Shown piece by piece: positions 43,055-55,709 of a stretch of 64,000 bases of DNA. This DNA comes from Ideonella sp. WA131b (GTDB taxonomy: Bacteria; Pseudomonadota; Gammaproteobacteria; Burkholderiales; Burkholderiaceae_C): the NCBI GenBank assembly GCA_023657425.1, contig JAGTJW010000001.1, positions 2,108,001 through 2,172,000 on the forward strand, read 5' to 3'. The notes beneath the pieces were generated by a model, which was not told where the DNA came from, ran no database searches, and saw nothing but the letters and a program-made list of their open reading frames with translations. The translations under genes and the position numbers were made by a program. Every line of letters starts with the position of its first letter. The first letter of the stretch is position 1.

Positions 43055-45709
43055 ATGTCGGCCATGCCCACGCCCGGCCAGGAGTCGCTGCCCTTCGACG
43101 GCGGTGCCCCGGCTGCGGGTGCGGCGGCGCACGCCTTCTCCGCGCACGCGCTGCCGCCGGAGCCCGGCGTGTGGGACGAGCTGCGCGGCGGCGGCACGCT
43201 GCGCCCGGCCTGGCAGCGTTTCGTGGCCGCGGTGCCGGCGCCTGCCGGCGGCCTTTCGACGGCCGAGGATCTGGACCGCCGTGTGGCGCAGGTGGAGCAG
43301 CGCATCCAGCTCGACGGCGTCACGCACAACGTGTTCGCCGATGCGGGGCCGGGCGCCACGACGGGTGGTGTCTCGGCGCGGCCGTGGTCGCTGCAACTGC
43401 TGCCGTTGATCATCGAAGCGGCCGACTGGGCCGCCATCGAGGCCGGCGTGGTGCAGCGCGCGGAACTGCTGGAACGCATGCTGGCGGATCTCTACGGCCC
43501 GCAGACGCTGCTGCACGAAGGCCTGCTGCCACCGGCGCTGCTGCTGCGCCATCCGGGCTGGCTGCGGCCGATGATCGGCGTGCCGCCGGCCGGCGGGCAG
43601 CGCCTGTTCATCGCCGCCTTCGACCTGGCCCGCGGCCCCGACGGGCGCTGGTGGCTGGTGGCGCAGCGCACGCAGGGTCCGTCGGGCCTGGGTTACGTGC
43701 TGCACAACCGGCTCGTCATCTCGCTGCAGTTCCCGGAGGCCTTCGCACAGTTGCGCGTGCAGCGCATCGCCAGCAGCTACCGGCTGCTGCTCGACGCCCT
43801 GGAGCAGCGCGCGCAGCAGGTGGCCGGGCACGCCAGCCCGCGCGTGGTGCTGCTGACGCCCGGGCCCTACAGCGAGACCTATTTCGAGCACGCCTACCTC
43901 GCGCGCTATCTGGGCCTGCCGCTGGTGGAGGGTGGCGACCTGACGGTGCGCGGCGGGCGCCTTTACCTCAAGACGGTGGACGGACTGGAGCCCGTGCACG
44001 GCGTGATGCGCCGGCTGGACGACGACTGGTGCGATCCACTGGAGCTGCGCCCCGACAGCGCCCTGGGCGTGCCCGGCCTGCTGCAGGCCGCTCGGGCCGG
44101 CACCGTGGTGATGGCCAACGCGCTGGGCAGCGCCTTCCTGGAGACGCCGGCCATCCAGGGCTTCCTGCCCGGCATCGCCGAGCGCTTGCTCGGCGAGCCG
44201 CTGGCCCTGCCGAGCCTGCCGACCTGGTGGTGCGGCGAGGCCGCGGCCTGGACCGACGTGCGCGACACGCTGGCCGACAAGGTGGTGCGCAGCACCTTCC
44301 CGCGCGGCGGGCGGACCTCACAAGCCTACAACCTGGGGTTGGCCTACCCCCCGGACGTTGAGCGCAGCGCCGTTCCCGTGCACGAAGACCCCGACGCCTG
44401 GACGGTCCAGGGCCGCCTGCGCTTCTCGCGGGCGCCCATCTGGGGCGACGGCGTGGTCACGCCGCGCCCGGCCATGGTGCGTGTGTACGCCATCGCCGAC
44501 GGCCGCGAGGGCCGGCCGCGCTGGCATGTGCTGCCCGGCGGCATGACACGCGTGGCCCGCCGCGAAGACGCCAGCATCAGCATGCAGCGCGGTGGCACCA
44601 GCCTCGACACCTGGGTCATGACCGAGGGGCCGGTGGACGCCTTCAGCATGCTGCCGCAGCGCCTGCGCGTCGATGACCTTGCCGCCCACCAGCGCCCGGT
44701 GAGCAGCCGCACCGGCGAAAACCTGTTCTGGCTCGGGCGCTACACCGAGCGCACCGAGCAGCTGGTGCGGCTCGCCCGCAGCACGCTGATGCGCATCGAC
44801 GCCGACGCCGAGATGGACGCCCCGCTGCGCAGCGCGCTGTCGCAGCTTGCGGTGAGCACGGGCCTGGCACCGCCCGGCGTGCCCACGCTGTCGCAGAGCC
44901 CGCTTCACTTCGAGCGCGCGGTGCTGGCGGCGCTTGGCGACGCACGCGGCATCACCAGCGTCGCCTACAACCTGCAGGCGCTGGAGCGCACGGCCCTGGC
45001 GCTGCGCGAGCGGCTGGCTCCCGAGCAGTGGAGCCTGGTGCGGCAGATGAGCGAGGGTTTCTGCAGCGCGCTGGAGACGCTGCACGGCGAGCTGCCGCCG
45101 CCCGCGCAGGTGTTGCCGGCGCTGGACCGGCTGGCCCTGCAACTGGCCGCGGCCACCGGCGCGCAGACCGACCGCATGACACGCGACCACGGCTGGCGGC
45201 TGCTCACCGTCGGCCGGCTGCTGGAGCGGCTGCAGGGGCTGGCGCTGCGGCTGCTGGCCTTTCTCGGGCCGGCCGACGCCGGGCCGCCCCTGGGCGCCTT
45301 GGGCCACGTGGCCGGCGTCGAGATGCTGCTGGAGCAGTTCGACAGCGTCATCACCTTCCGCGCGCGCTACCAGCGCCATGAAGACCTGCTCGCGCTGACC
45401 GAGGTGCTGGTGCTGGACAGCACGAACCCGCGCGCCTTTGCCGGCGTGCTGCGCCGACTGCGCACCGAGCTCGGCAAGCTGCCGGGACCGCCGGAGTCGC
45501 ACGGGCCGCTGCTGGCGCTGCTGCCGGCCGAGGGCGCGGGACTGTCCTGGGCAAGGCTGCGCGGACTCGAAGACGAGCCCGTGGCCGCCACGGCCGCAGC
45601 GCTGCGCATGTTGTCGGCCGATCTGCTGCAGGCTGGCCACACGTTGGCCGACCGCATCGCCGAGCGCTACTTCACGCTGGCCCACGGCAGCGACCAGCGC
45701 ATCGGCTGA
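43055..45709 (+). CDS. Circularly permuted ATP-grasp fused to alpha-E domain
   Basis: 884 aa. Residues about 60-500 form a circularly permuted type 2 ATP-grasp (DUF404/DUF407-like; LLTPGPYSETYFEHAYLAR, VMRRLDDDWCDPLELR). Residues about 549-880 are an alpha-E domain (ENLFWLGRYTERTEQLVRLA). The later genes at 46740 and 48206 encode the same two parts separately. At the glycine-rich loop this copy has VVRSTFPRGGRT (Arg412) where the stand-alone ATP-grasp has VVKEVHGAGGYG (Lys375), so nucleotide binding may differ. Only six bases follow the previous stop. Predicted to form or modify amide bonds; no reaction is established. Confidence 0.85.
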   Translation: MSAMPTPGQESLPFDGGAPAAGAAAHAFSAHALPPEPGVWDELRGGGTLRPAWQRFVAAVPAPAGGLSTAEDLDRRVAQVEQRIQLDGVTHNVFADAGPGATTGGVSARPWSLQLLPLIIEAADWAAIEAGVVQRAELLERMLADLYGPQTLLHEGLLPPALLLRHPGWLRPMIGVPPAGGQRLFIAAFDLARGPDGRWWLVAQRTQGPSGLGYVLHNRLVISLQFPEAFAQLRVQRIASSYRLLLDALEQRAQQVAGHASPRVVLLTPGPYSETYFEHAYLARYLGLPLVEGGDLTVRGGRLYLKTVDGLEPVHGVMRRLDDDWCDPLELRPDSALGVPGLLQAARAGTVVMANALGSAFLETPAIQGFLPGIAERLLGEPLALPSLPTWWCGEAAAWTDVRDTLADKVVRSTFPRGGRTSQAYNLGLAYPPDVERSAVPVHEDPDAWTVQGRLRFSRAPIWGDGVVTPRPAMVRVYAIADGREGRPRWHVLPGGMTRVARREDASISMQRGGTSLDTWVMTEGPVDAFSMLPQRLRVDDLAAHQRPVSSRTGENLFWLGRYTERTEQLVRLARSTLMRIDADAEMDAPLRSALSQLAVSTGLAPPGVPTLSQSPLHFERAVLAALGDARGITSVAYNLQALERTALALRERLAPEQWSLVRQMSEGFCSALETLHGELPPPAQVLPALDRLALQLAAATGAQTDRMTRDHGWRLLTVGRLLERLQGLALRLLAFLGPADAGPPLGALGHVAGVEMLLEQFDSVITFRARYQRHEDLLALTEVLVLDSTNPRAFAGVLRRLRTELGKLPGPPESHGPLLALLPAEGAGLSWARLRGLEDEPVAATAAALRMLSADLLQAGHTLADRIAERYFTLAHGSDQRIG

Positions 45710-45720
45710 GGGAGCGCACC

Positions 45721-46743
45721 ATGCCGGCCACCGCCCCGATGCTGCTGGAAGTGCGCCACGAGACGCGCTACGCCTACTCGGCGCCGGTGACGCTGGCGCA
45801 CCACCTGGTGCACCTGCAGCCGCTGGTCGACACGCACCAGCGCTTGCACCACTTCGCGCTCGACGTGAGCCCCGAGCCTGCCCAGGCCCGCGACAGCACC
45901 GATGCCTGGGGCAACGCGCAGCGCCACTTCGGCCTGGTGCAGCCGCACGACCGCCTCACGGTGCTGGCCACCAGCCGAGTGGCCGTGTGGCCGCGCTTTT
46001 CGGCGCTGCGGCCCGAGGCCTCACCGACCTGGGGCGAACTCGCCGCGCGCGTGCGTTACGTGGCCCGCGCGCCGTTCGTGGCGGCGGCCGAGTTCGCGCT
46101 GCCTTCGCCCTACGTGCCGCGCCTGCCGGCGCTGCGCGAGCTGGGCGCGGGCCTGTTCACGCCCGGCCGCCCGGTGGCCGAGGCGGTGCTGGCGCTGATG
46201 CACCGGTTGCACGCGGAGTTCAGCTATGAGAGCCGCAGCACCGAGGTGGACACGCCCTTGCAGCAGGTGCTGCTGCAGCGGCGCGGGGTGTGCCAGGACT
46301 TCGCCCACCTGCTGGCCGGTGTGCTGCGCGCCTGGGGGCTGCCGGCGCGCTATGTGAGCGGCTACCTGCTCACGCACGCCCCCGCCGCTGCCGGCCCGGG
46401 CGAGGCCCACGCCGGCACCGCGATGCTGGGCGCCGACGCCTCGCACGCCTGGGTGCAGGTGTGGTGCCCGGGTACGCCCGGTGTACCCGCCGGCCCCGGC
46501 GGCGCCGACGACGCCTGGCTCGATCTCGATCCCACCAACGACTGCGTGCCCGGCAGCGGCCACGTGCGGGTGGCCGTGGGCCGAGACTTCGGCGACGTCA
46601 CACCGCTGCGCGGCGTGATCCGCGGCGGCGGCCACCACACCCTGGCCGTGGGCGTGACGACGCGGCGGCTCGATCGCTTCGGCCACGCCCAGCAGGCCCA
46701 CGCGTTGCTCTCCCCGACACCGATGGAGAACACCGGATCATGA
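45721..46743 (+). CDS. Transglutaminase-like cysteine protease-fold protein
   Basis: 340 aa, no signal peptide. The N-terminal bacterial transglutaminase-like region (LEVRHETRYAYSAPVTLAHH) is followed by the catalytic core with Cys191 (RGVCQDFAHL), His242 (ASHAWVQVW) and Asp270 (DLDPTND). Such proteins are predicted peptidases or amidases rather than true crosslinkers. A ribosome binding site GGGAG lies six bases ahead. The stop overlaps the next ATG (ATGA). It is the second transglutaminase-like protein of the operon. Confidence 0.9.
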   Translation: MPATAPMLLEVRHETRYAYSAPVTLAHHLVHLQPLVDTHQRLHHFALDVSPEPAQARDSTDAWGNAQRHFGLVQPHDRLTVLATSRVAVWPRFSALRPEASPTWGELAARVRYVARAPFVAAAEFALPSPYVPRLPALRELGAGLFTPGRPVAEAVLALMHRLHAEFSYESRSTEVDTPLQQVLLQRRGVCQDFAHLLAGVLRAWGLPARYVSGYLLTHAPAAAGPGEAHAGTAMLGADASHAWVQVWCPGTPGVPAGPGGADDAWLDLDPTNDCVPGSGHVRVAVGRDFGDVTPLRGVIRGGGHHTLAVGVTTRRLDRFGHAQQAHALLSPTPMENTGS

Positions 46744-48188
46744 AACCGGCCTTCGACGAGATGAACACCGCCGCTGGCGCTGTACGGCCGCAGTACGAGG
46801 TCTACGCCGGGTGGCTCAAGCGCCAGCCGGCCGAGGCCATGCGCTCGCGGCGTGCCGAGGCCGAGATGATCTTCCGCCGTGTCGGCATCACCTTCGCCGT
46901 CTACGGCGCGAAGGACGAAGACGCCCACTCGGAGTTCGGGGGCACCGAGCGCCTGATCCCTTTTGACCTCATCCCGCGCGTGATCCCCGGCGCCGAGTGG
47001 AAGCGCATGGAGGCCGGCCTGCGCCAGCGTGTGACGGCGCTCAACCGCTTCATCGACGATGTCTACCACGGGCAGGAGATCCTCAAGGCCGGTGTCGTGC
47101 CGGCCGAGCAGGTGCTGAACAACGCGCAGTTCCGCAAAGAGATGATGGGCGTGGCGGTGCCCGGCGGCGTGTACTCGCACATCAGCGGCATCGACATCGT
47201 GCGCGCCGACACGGGGCAGGGCGGCCAGTACTACGTGCTGGAAGACAACCTGCGCGTGCCCAGCGGCGTGAGCTACATGCTCGAGAACCGCAAGATGATG
47301 ATGCGGCTGTTCCCCGAGCTGTTCAGCATGCACCGCGTCGAGCCGGTGGCGCACTACCCCGACCTGCTGCTGGAGACGCTGCGCGCCGTCTCGCCCAGCG
47401 GCGTCAACGAGCCCACGGTGGTGGTGCTCACGCCCGGCATGTACAACAGTGCGTACTTCGAGCACGCCTTCCTGGCGCAGCAGATGGGCGTGGAGCTGGT
47501 GGAGGGGCAGGACCTGTTCGTGAAGGACGGCTTCGTCTACATGCGCACGACGCAGGGCCCCAAGCGCGTGGACGTGATCTACCGCCGCGTCGACGACGAC
47601 TTCCTCGACCCCCGGGCCTTCCGCGCCGACAGCACGCTGGGCTGTGCCGGGCTGCTGGACGTGTACCGCGACGGAAACATCACGCTGGCCAATGCCATCG
47701 GCACCGGCATCGCCGACGACAAGAGCATCTATCCCTACGTACCCAAGATGGTGGAGTTCTACCTGGGCGAGAAGCCCATCCTGAACAACGTGCCCACCCA
47801 CCTGTGCCGCGAGAAGGACGACCTCGCCTACGTGCTGGCCCACCTGCATGAGCTGGTGGTGAAGGAGGTGCACGGCGCCGGGGGCTACGGCATGCTGGTG
47901 GGGCCGGCGGCGAGCAAGGCCGAGATCGCCGGCTTCCGCGCCGTGCTCGAGGCCAACCCGGCCAACTACATCGCGCAGCCCACGCTGGCGCTGTCCACCT
48001 GCCCCACCTTCGTGGATGCCGGCTTTGCGCCGCGGCACATCGACCTGCGCCCCTACGTGCTGAGCTCGGGCAAGACCGTGCAGACGGTGCCGGGCGGCCT
48101 CACGCGCGTGGCGCTGAAGGAGGGTTCGCTGGTGGTCAACTCGTCGCAGGGCGGGGGCACGAAAGACACCTGGGTTCTGGAAGACTGA
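46740..48188 (+). CDS. Circularly permuted type 2 ATP-grasp protein
   Basis: 482 aa, the full length of the stand-alone family (DUF404 plus DUF407). Landmarks are RVGITFAVYG, FDLIPRVIPGAEWKRMEAGL, YYVLEDNLRVPSGVSYMLEN, LTPGMYNSAYFEHAFLAQQM and VVKEVHGAGGYGMLVG with candidate ATP-binding Lys375. ATP-grasp enzymes join a carboxylate to an amine through an acyl-phosphate; substrates of this family are not established. It is coupled to the transglutaminase-like gene by a four-base overlap and to the alpha-E gene 17 bases downstream. Confidence 0.93.
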   Translation: MKPAFDEMNTAAGAVRPQYEVYAGWLKRQPAEAMRSRRAEAEMIFRRVGITFAVYGAKDEDAHSEFGGTERLIPFDLIPRVIPGAEWKRMEAGLRQRVTALNRFIDDVYHGQEILKAGVVPAEQVLNNAQFRKEMMGVAVPGGVYSHISGIDIVRADTGQGGQYYVLEDNLRVPSGVSYMLENRKMMMRLFPELFSMHRVEPVAHYPDLLLETLRAVSPSGVNEPTVVVLTPGMYNSAYFEHAFLAQQMGVELVEGQDLFVKDGFVYMRTTQGPKRVDVIYRRVDDDFLDPRAFRADSTLGCAGLLDVYRDGNITLANAIGTGIADDKSIYPYVPKMVEFYLGEKPILNNVPTHLCREKDDLAYVLAHLHELVVKEVHGAGGYGMLVGPAASKAEIAGFRAVLEANPANYIAQPTLALSTCPTFVDAGFAPRHIDLRPYVLSSGKTVQTVPGGLTRVALKEGSLVVNSSQGGGTKDTWVLED

Positions 48189-48205
48189 CCTCGAGGAGCA
48201 CGACG

Positions 48206-49171
48206 ATGCTGTCCCGCACCGCCGACCACCTGTTCTGGATGGCGCGCTACATGGAGCGCGCCGAGAACACCGCGCGCATGCTCGACGTGAACTACCAGAC
48301 CTCGCTGCTGCCGCAGAGCGCCGACACGGCCCTGGCCGGCTGGAGCGGGCTGCTGAGCATCAGCGAGCTGACCTGGGCCTTCAACCAGCAGCATCGGCAG
48401 ATCGACGCCCGCAGCGTCATGGACTTCATGGTGCGCGACGAGGGCAACCTCTCCAGCATCTGGAACTGCCTGCGCGCGGCGCGCGAGAACGCGCGTGCGG
48501 TACGCGGCGCGCTGACGACCGAGGTGTGGGAGACGCAGAACCAGACCTGGCTCGAGTTCAACCGCATGCTCAAGGCCGGCGAGTTCGAGCGCGACCCAGG
48601 TGCCTTCTTCGAGTGGGTGAAGTTCCGCAGCCACCTGAGCCGCGGGGTCACGGTGGGCACGATGCTGCAGGACGAGGCGCTGCACTTCCTGCGCATCGGC
48701 ACCTTCCTGGAGCGCGCCGACAACACCGCGCGGCTGCTCGACGTGAAGTTCCAGGCCCTGGCCGGCGAGGACTATTTCGGCCCGGACGGCAGCAAGGAGC
48801 AGCAGGAGGTGGACTTCTACCACTGGAGCGCGATCCTGCGGTCGGTGTCCGGCTTCGAGATCTACCGCAAGGTCTACCGCAACGTGATCCGCCCCGAGAA
48901 GGTGGCCGAGCTGCTCATCCTGCGCCCCGACATGCCGCGCTCGCTGGCGGCCTGCATGAACGATGCTGTGGCCAACCTGCGGCTGGTGGCCAACCAGCAC
49001 AGCGATGAGACGCTGCGCCGTGCCGGCCGGCTGCAGAGCGATCTGCGCTACGGCCGCATCGACGAGATCCTGGCCACGGGCCTGCACGCCTACCTGACGC
49101 AGTTCCTCGACCGTGTGGGCGACCTTGGCGTGGGCATCAGCCGCGACTTCCTGGTGCCGATGGCGGCTTGA
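48206..49171 (+). CDS. Alpha-E domain protein (DUF403)
   Basis: 321 aa, entirely helical, starting MLSRTADHLFWMARYMERAE, the signature opening of alpha-E proteins. It has no known enzymatic residues and is thought to work with the ATP-grasp partner encoded just upstream. GAGG precedes the ATG. It is the last gene of the operon; argH follows convergently with 65 bases between. Confidence 0.93.
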   Translation: MLSRTADHLFWMARYMERAENTARMLDVNYQTSLLPQSADTALAGWSGLLSISELTWAFNQQHRQIDARSVMDFMVRDEGNLSSIWNCLRAARENARAVRGALTTEVWETQNQTWLEFNRMLKAGEFERDPGAFFEWVKFRSHLSRGVTVGTMLQDEALHFLRIGTFLERADNTARLLDVKFQALAGEDYFGPDGSKEQQEVDFYHWSAILRSVSGFEIYRKVYRNVIRPEKVAELLILRPDMPRSLAACMNDAVANLRLVANQHSDETLRRAGRLQSDLRYGRIDEILATGLHAYLTQFLDRVGDLGVGISRDFLVPMAA

Positions 49172-49236
49172 GGCTGTTCACGGGCCGCTCCGGGCCGATT
49201 GTGGTCCACGACCGATTGGGGGCCGACCGCAGCAGT

Positions 49237-50634
<1,398 letters not shown>

Positions 50635-50700
50635 CGACACGGTGGGTGCTCGGTGGAAGAGGGCTTCGCATTATCCCGGCCACCCCGATCGCGCCCACCC

Positions 50701-50991
50701 ATGTCCGACCCCGGCGCCCGCTCCGCCGCGTTCGACCCCTGCCACCCGGCGCTGGCCCTGCGCGTGGTGCTGCTGGTGCAGGCCGCGTTGGCCGTGCTGG
50801 CGCTGGCCGGCGCGGCCGATGCGGCGCACGGGTGGCAGCGGCGATCGATGCGTCGCTGGGCGCGATGGCGACCCTGCTCACCTCTGCGGGGCTGGTCGCC
50901 GTTGACTTGGAGGCGGGTGGCGCCTGGCAGGGCGCGGCGGCGGCTGTCGGCGGTGCGGGCGGCGTTGGAGGCCGGCGGCGCCACGGACTGA
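50701..50991 (+). pseudogene. AlgZ/LytS-type histidine kinase remnant
   Basis: The first 45 codons (FDPCHPALALRVVLLVQAAL, then VLALAGAADAAHGW) resemble the start of AlgZ-like LytS-family kinases that sit next to argH in many Burkholderiales. The frame then becomes Arg/Trp-rich and unlike the family, while the neighbouring frame keeps a hydrophobic stretch (SLGAMATLLTSAGLVAVDL), suggesting a frameshift near 50830. The stop comes at 50991, and neither the kinase domain nor an AlgR-type regulator gene is present before ppc. The family assignment rests on recalled similarity. Confidence 0.5.
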
Positions 50992-51004
50992 TCGGGTGCA
51001 CCGA

Positions 51005-53878
<2,874 letters not shown>

Positions 53879-53895
53879 GAGTGTCTCCAGGTGAT

Positions 53896-53908
53896 GTAAC
53901 CGGGTTAC
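53896..53908. promoter_or_regulatory. Palindrome GTAACC-G-GGTTAC between ppc and hemC
   Basis: Perfect six-base arms flank one central base, midway between the divergent starts of ppc (53878) and hemC (53950). Its position would let one protein control both genes. No regulator gene is adjacent, and the length is within reach of chance, so it is a candidate only. Confidence 0.4.
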
Positions 53909-53949
53909 CCATTCTGCTGCAGTCCGTGCGCCTGCCTATGATCCGACGC

Positions 53950-54882
53950 ATGAACGCACCAACCATCATCGCCACGCGCGAGAGCCGCCTGGCCCTGTGG
54001 CAGGCCGAACACGTCAAGGCCGCGCTGCAGCAGCGCTTCGGCCTGGCGGTCGAACTGCTTGGCATGACGACCCGCGGCGACCAGATCCTCGACCGCGCGC
54101 TGTCCAAGGTGGGCGGCAAGGGCCTGTTCGTCAAGGAACTCGAGACGGCGCTCGAGCGCGGCGAGGCTCACCTGGCGGTGCATTCGCTGAAGGACGTGCC
54201 GATGGAGCTGCCCGAGGGCTTCGCGCTGGCCGCCATCTGGGAGCGCGAGGACCCGCGAGACGCCTTCGTCTCCAACCGCTGGGCCGGCGTCGACGAGCTG
54301 CCCGAGGGCGCCGTCGTCGGCACCAGCAGCCTGCGCCGCGTGGTGCAGCTGCTGGCGCGCCGGCCTGACCTGAAGATCGAGCCCCTGCGAGGCAACCTCG
54401 ACACGCGGCTGCGCAAGCTCGACGAAGGCGGCTTCGACGCCATCGTGCTGGCTGCCGCCGGCTTGGTGAGGCTGGGGCTGGGCGAGCGCATCCGAGCTCG
54501 CTTCGACCCCGCGGTGATGATCCCCGCAGCCGGGCAGGGCGCGCTCGGCATCGAGGTGCGCAGCGACGCCGTGGCGCTGAAGGCGCTGCTGGCGCAGACC
54601 ATCCACCCGCCCACCTTCCTGGCCTGCCAGGCCGAACGTGCCGTCTCGCGCGGGGTGGGCGGCAGCTGCAGCCTGCCGCTGGCGGCGCACGCCACCCTGT
54701 CTGCCGACGGCACCATGACGCTCGACGCCGCTCTGGGCCATGCCGAGGAGCTGACGCGCCCGCTGCTGAAGGTGCGCGTGGCCGCGACTGTGGCCGACGA
54801 GTCCGCGGCGCGTGCGCTGGGCGCCCGCGCCGTGTCCGAGCTGCGCGCAGCCGGCGCCGCCGCCTACCTGCCGGCCGCCTGA
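53950..54882 (+). CDS. hemC: Porphobilinogen deaminase (hydroxymethylbilane synthase)
   Basis: 310 aa. Joins four porphobilinogens into hydroxymethylbilane for heme synthesis. Cys240 in [12 protein letters not shown] anchors the dipyrromethane cofactor; other landmarks are [31 protein letters not shown] and [13 protein letters not shown] at 53950 aligns with the family start; earlier in-frame ATGs give an unrelated leader. First gene of hemCDXY. Confidence 0.97.
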   Translation: MNAPTIIATRESRLALWQAEHVKAALQQRFGLAVELLGMTTRGDQILDRALSKVGGKGLFVKELETALERGEAHLAVHSLKDVPMELPEGFALAAIWEREDPRDAFVSNRWAGVDELPEGAVVGTSSLRRVVQLLARRPDLKIEPLRGNLDTRLRKLDEGGFDAIVLAAAGLVRLGLGERIRARFDPAVMIPAAGQGALGIEVRSDAVALKALLAQTIHPPTFLACQAERAVSRGVGGSCSLPLAAHATLSADGTMTLDAALGHAEELTRPLLKVRVAATVADESAARALGARAVSELRAAGAAAYLPAA

Positions 54883-54917
54883 GCGCGCCTGATCGCGCCG
54901 GACGTGCACACCGGGTG

Positions 54918-55697
54918 ATGGCACGCCGGCTCCTCGTCACGCGGCCGCTGGCACAGGCCAGGCCCTGGGTGGAGGCGCTGCGCGTGCGCGGTGTCGACGC
55001 GGTGTCGCTGCCGCTGATCGGCATTGAGCCGGTGGCCGACCCCGCCGAGGTGCACGCCGCCTGGGCGCGCCTGCCGACGCAGGACTGGGTGATGTTCGTC
55101 AGCGCCAACGCGGTGGAGCGCTTCTTTGCCGCTAGCCCGCCGGGTGCTGCCTGGCCGCCCGCGCTGCGCGCTGGCGCGCCAGGCCCGGGCACGCGCGCGG
55201 CGCTTCAGGCCGCCGGGGTGGCTGCCATCGACGAGCCCGTGCCCGGCCGCGCCGACAGCGAAGGCCTTTGGGCCCGCGTGGCCGCGCGCGGCTGGGCCGG
55301 GCGCCGGGTGCTGGTGGTGCGGGGCGAAGACGGCCGCGACTGGCTCGCCGACCGCCTGCGCACCGAGGGCGCTGACGTGGCCCACGTGGCCGCCTACCGG
55401 CGCGCGCCGCCGCAGCCCGGCGCCGACGGTCAGGCGCTGCTCGACGCCGCCGTGGCGGCGCCAGCGCGGCACGCCTTCGTCTTCGGCAGCAGTGAGGCTT
55501 TGACCCACCTGCGCACGCTGTGCCCTCAGGCCGACTGGGCAGCGGCAGCGGCCTTTGCCGGCCACCCGCGCATCGGCGAGGCGGCGCGTGCCGCAGGCTT
55601 CGGCACCGTGTGCGTGCTGCCTCCACAGGACGACGTGCCGGCGGGCGCGGCGGCTCTGGCTCTGGCGCTGGCCGGCCTCGACGGTGACGAAACCTAG
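54918..55697 (+). CDS. hemD: Uroporphyrinogen-III synthase
   Basis: 259 aa. Cyclises hydroxymethylbilane with ring D inversion. Sequence is weakly conserved in this family, but MARRLLVTRPLAQARPWVEA, DWVMFVSANAVERFF and VLVVRGEDGRDWLADRL fit, and the place after hemC supports it. A GTG directly before the ATG could also serve. It ends 12 bases before hemX. Confidence 0.92.
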   Translation: MARRLLVTRPLAQARPWVEALRVRGVDAVSLPLIGIEPVADPAEVHAAWARLPTQDWVMFVSANAVERFFAASPPGAAWPPALRAGAPGPGTRAALQAAGVAAIDEPVPGRADSEGLWARVAARGWAGRRVLVVRGEDGRDWLADRLRTEGADVAHVAAYRRAPPQPGADGQALLDAAVAAPARHAFVFGSSEALTHLRTLCPQADWAAAAAFAGHPRIGEAARAAGFGTVCVLPPQDDVPAGAAALALALAGLDGDET

Positions 55698-55709
55698 AAT
55701 CATCCTGCT

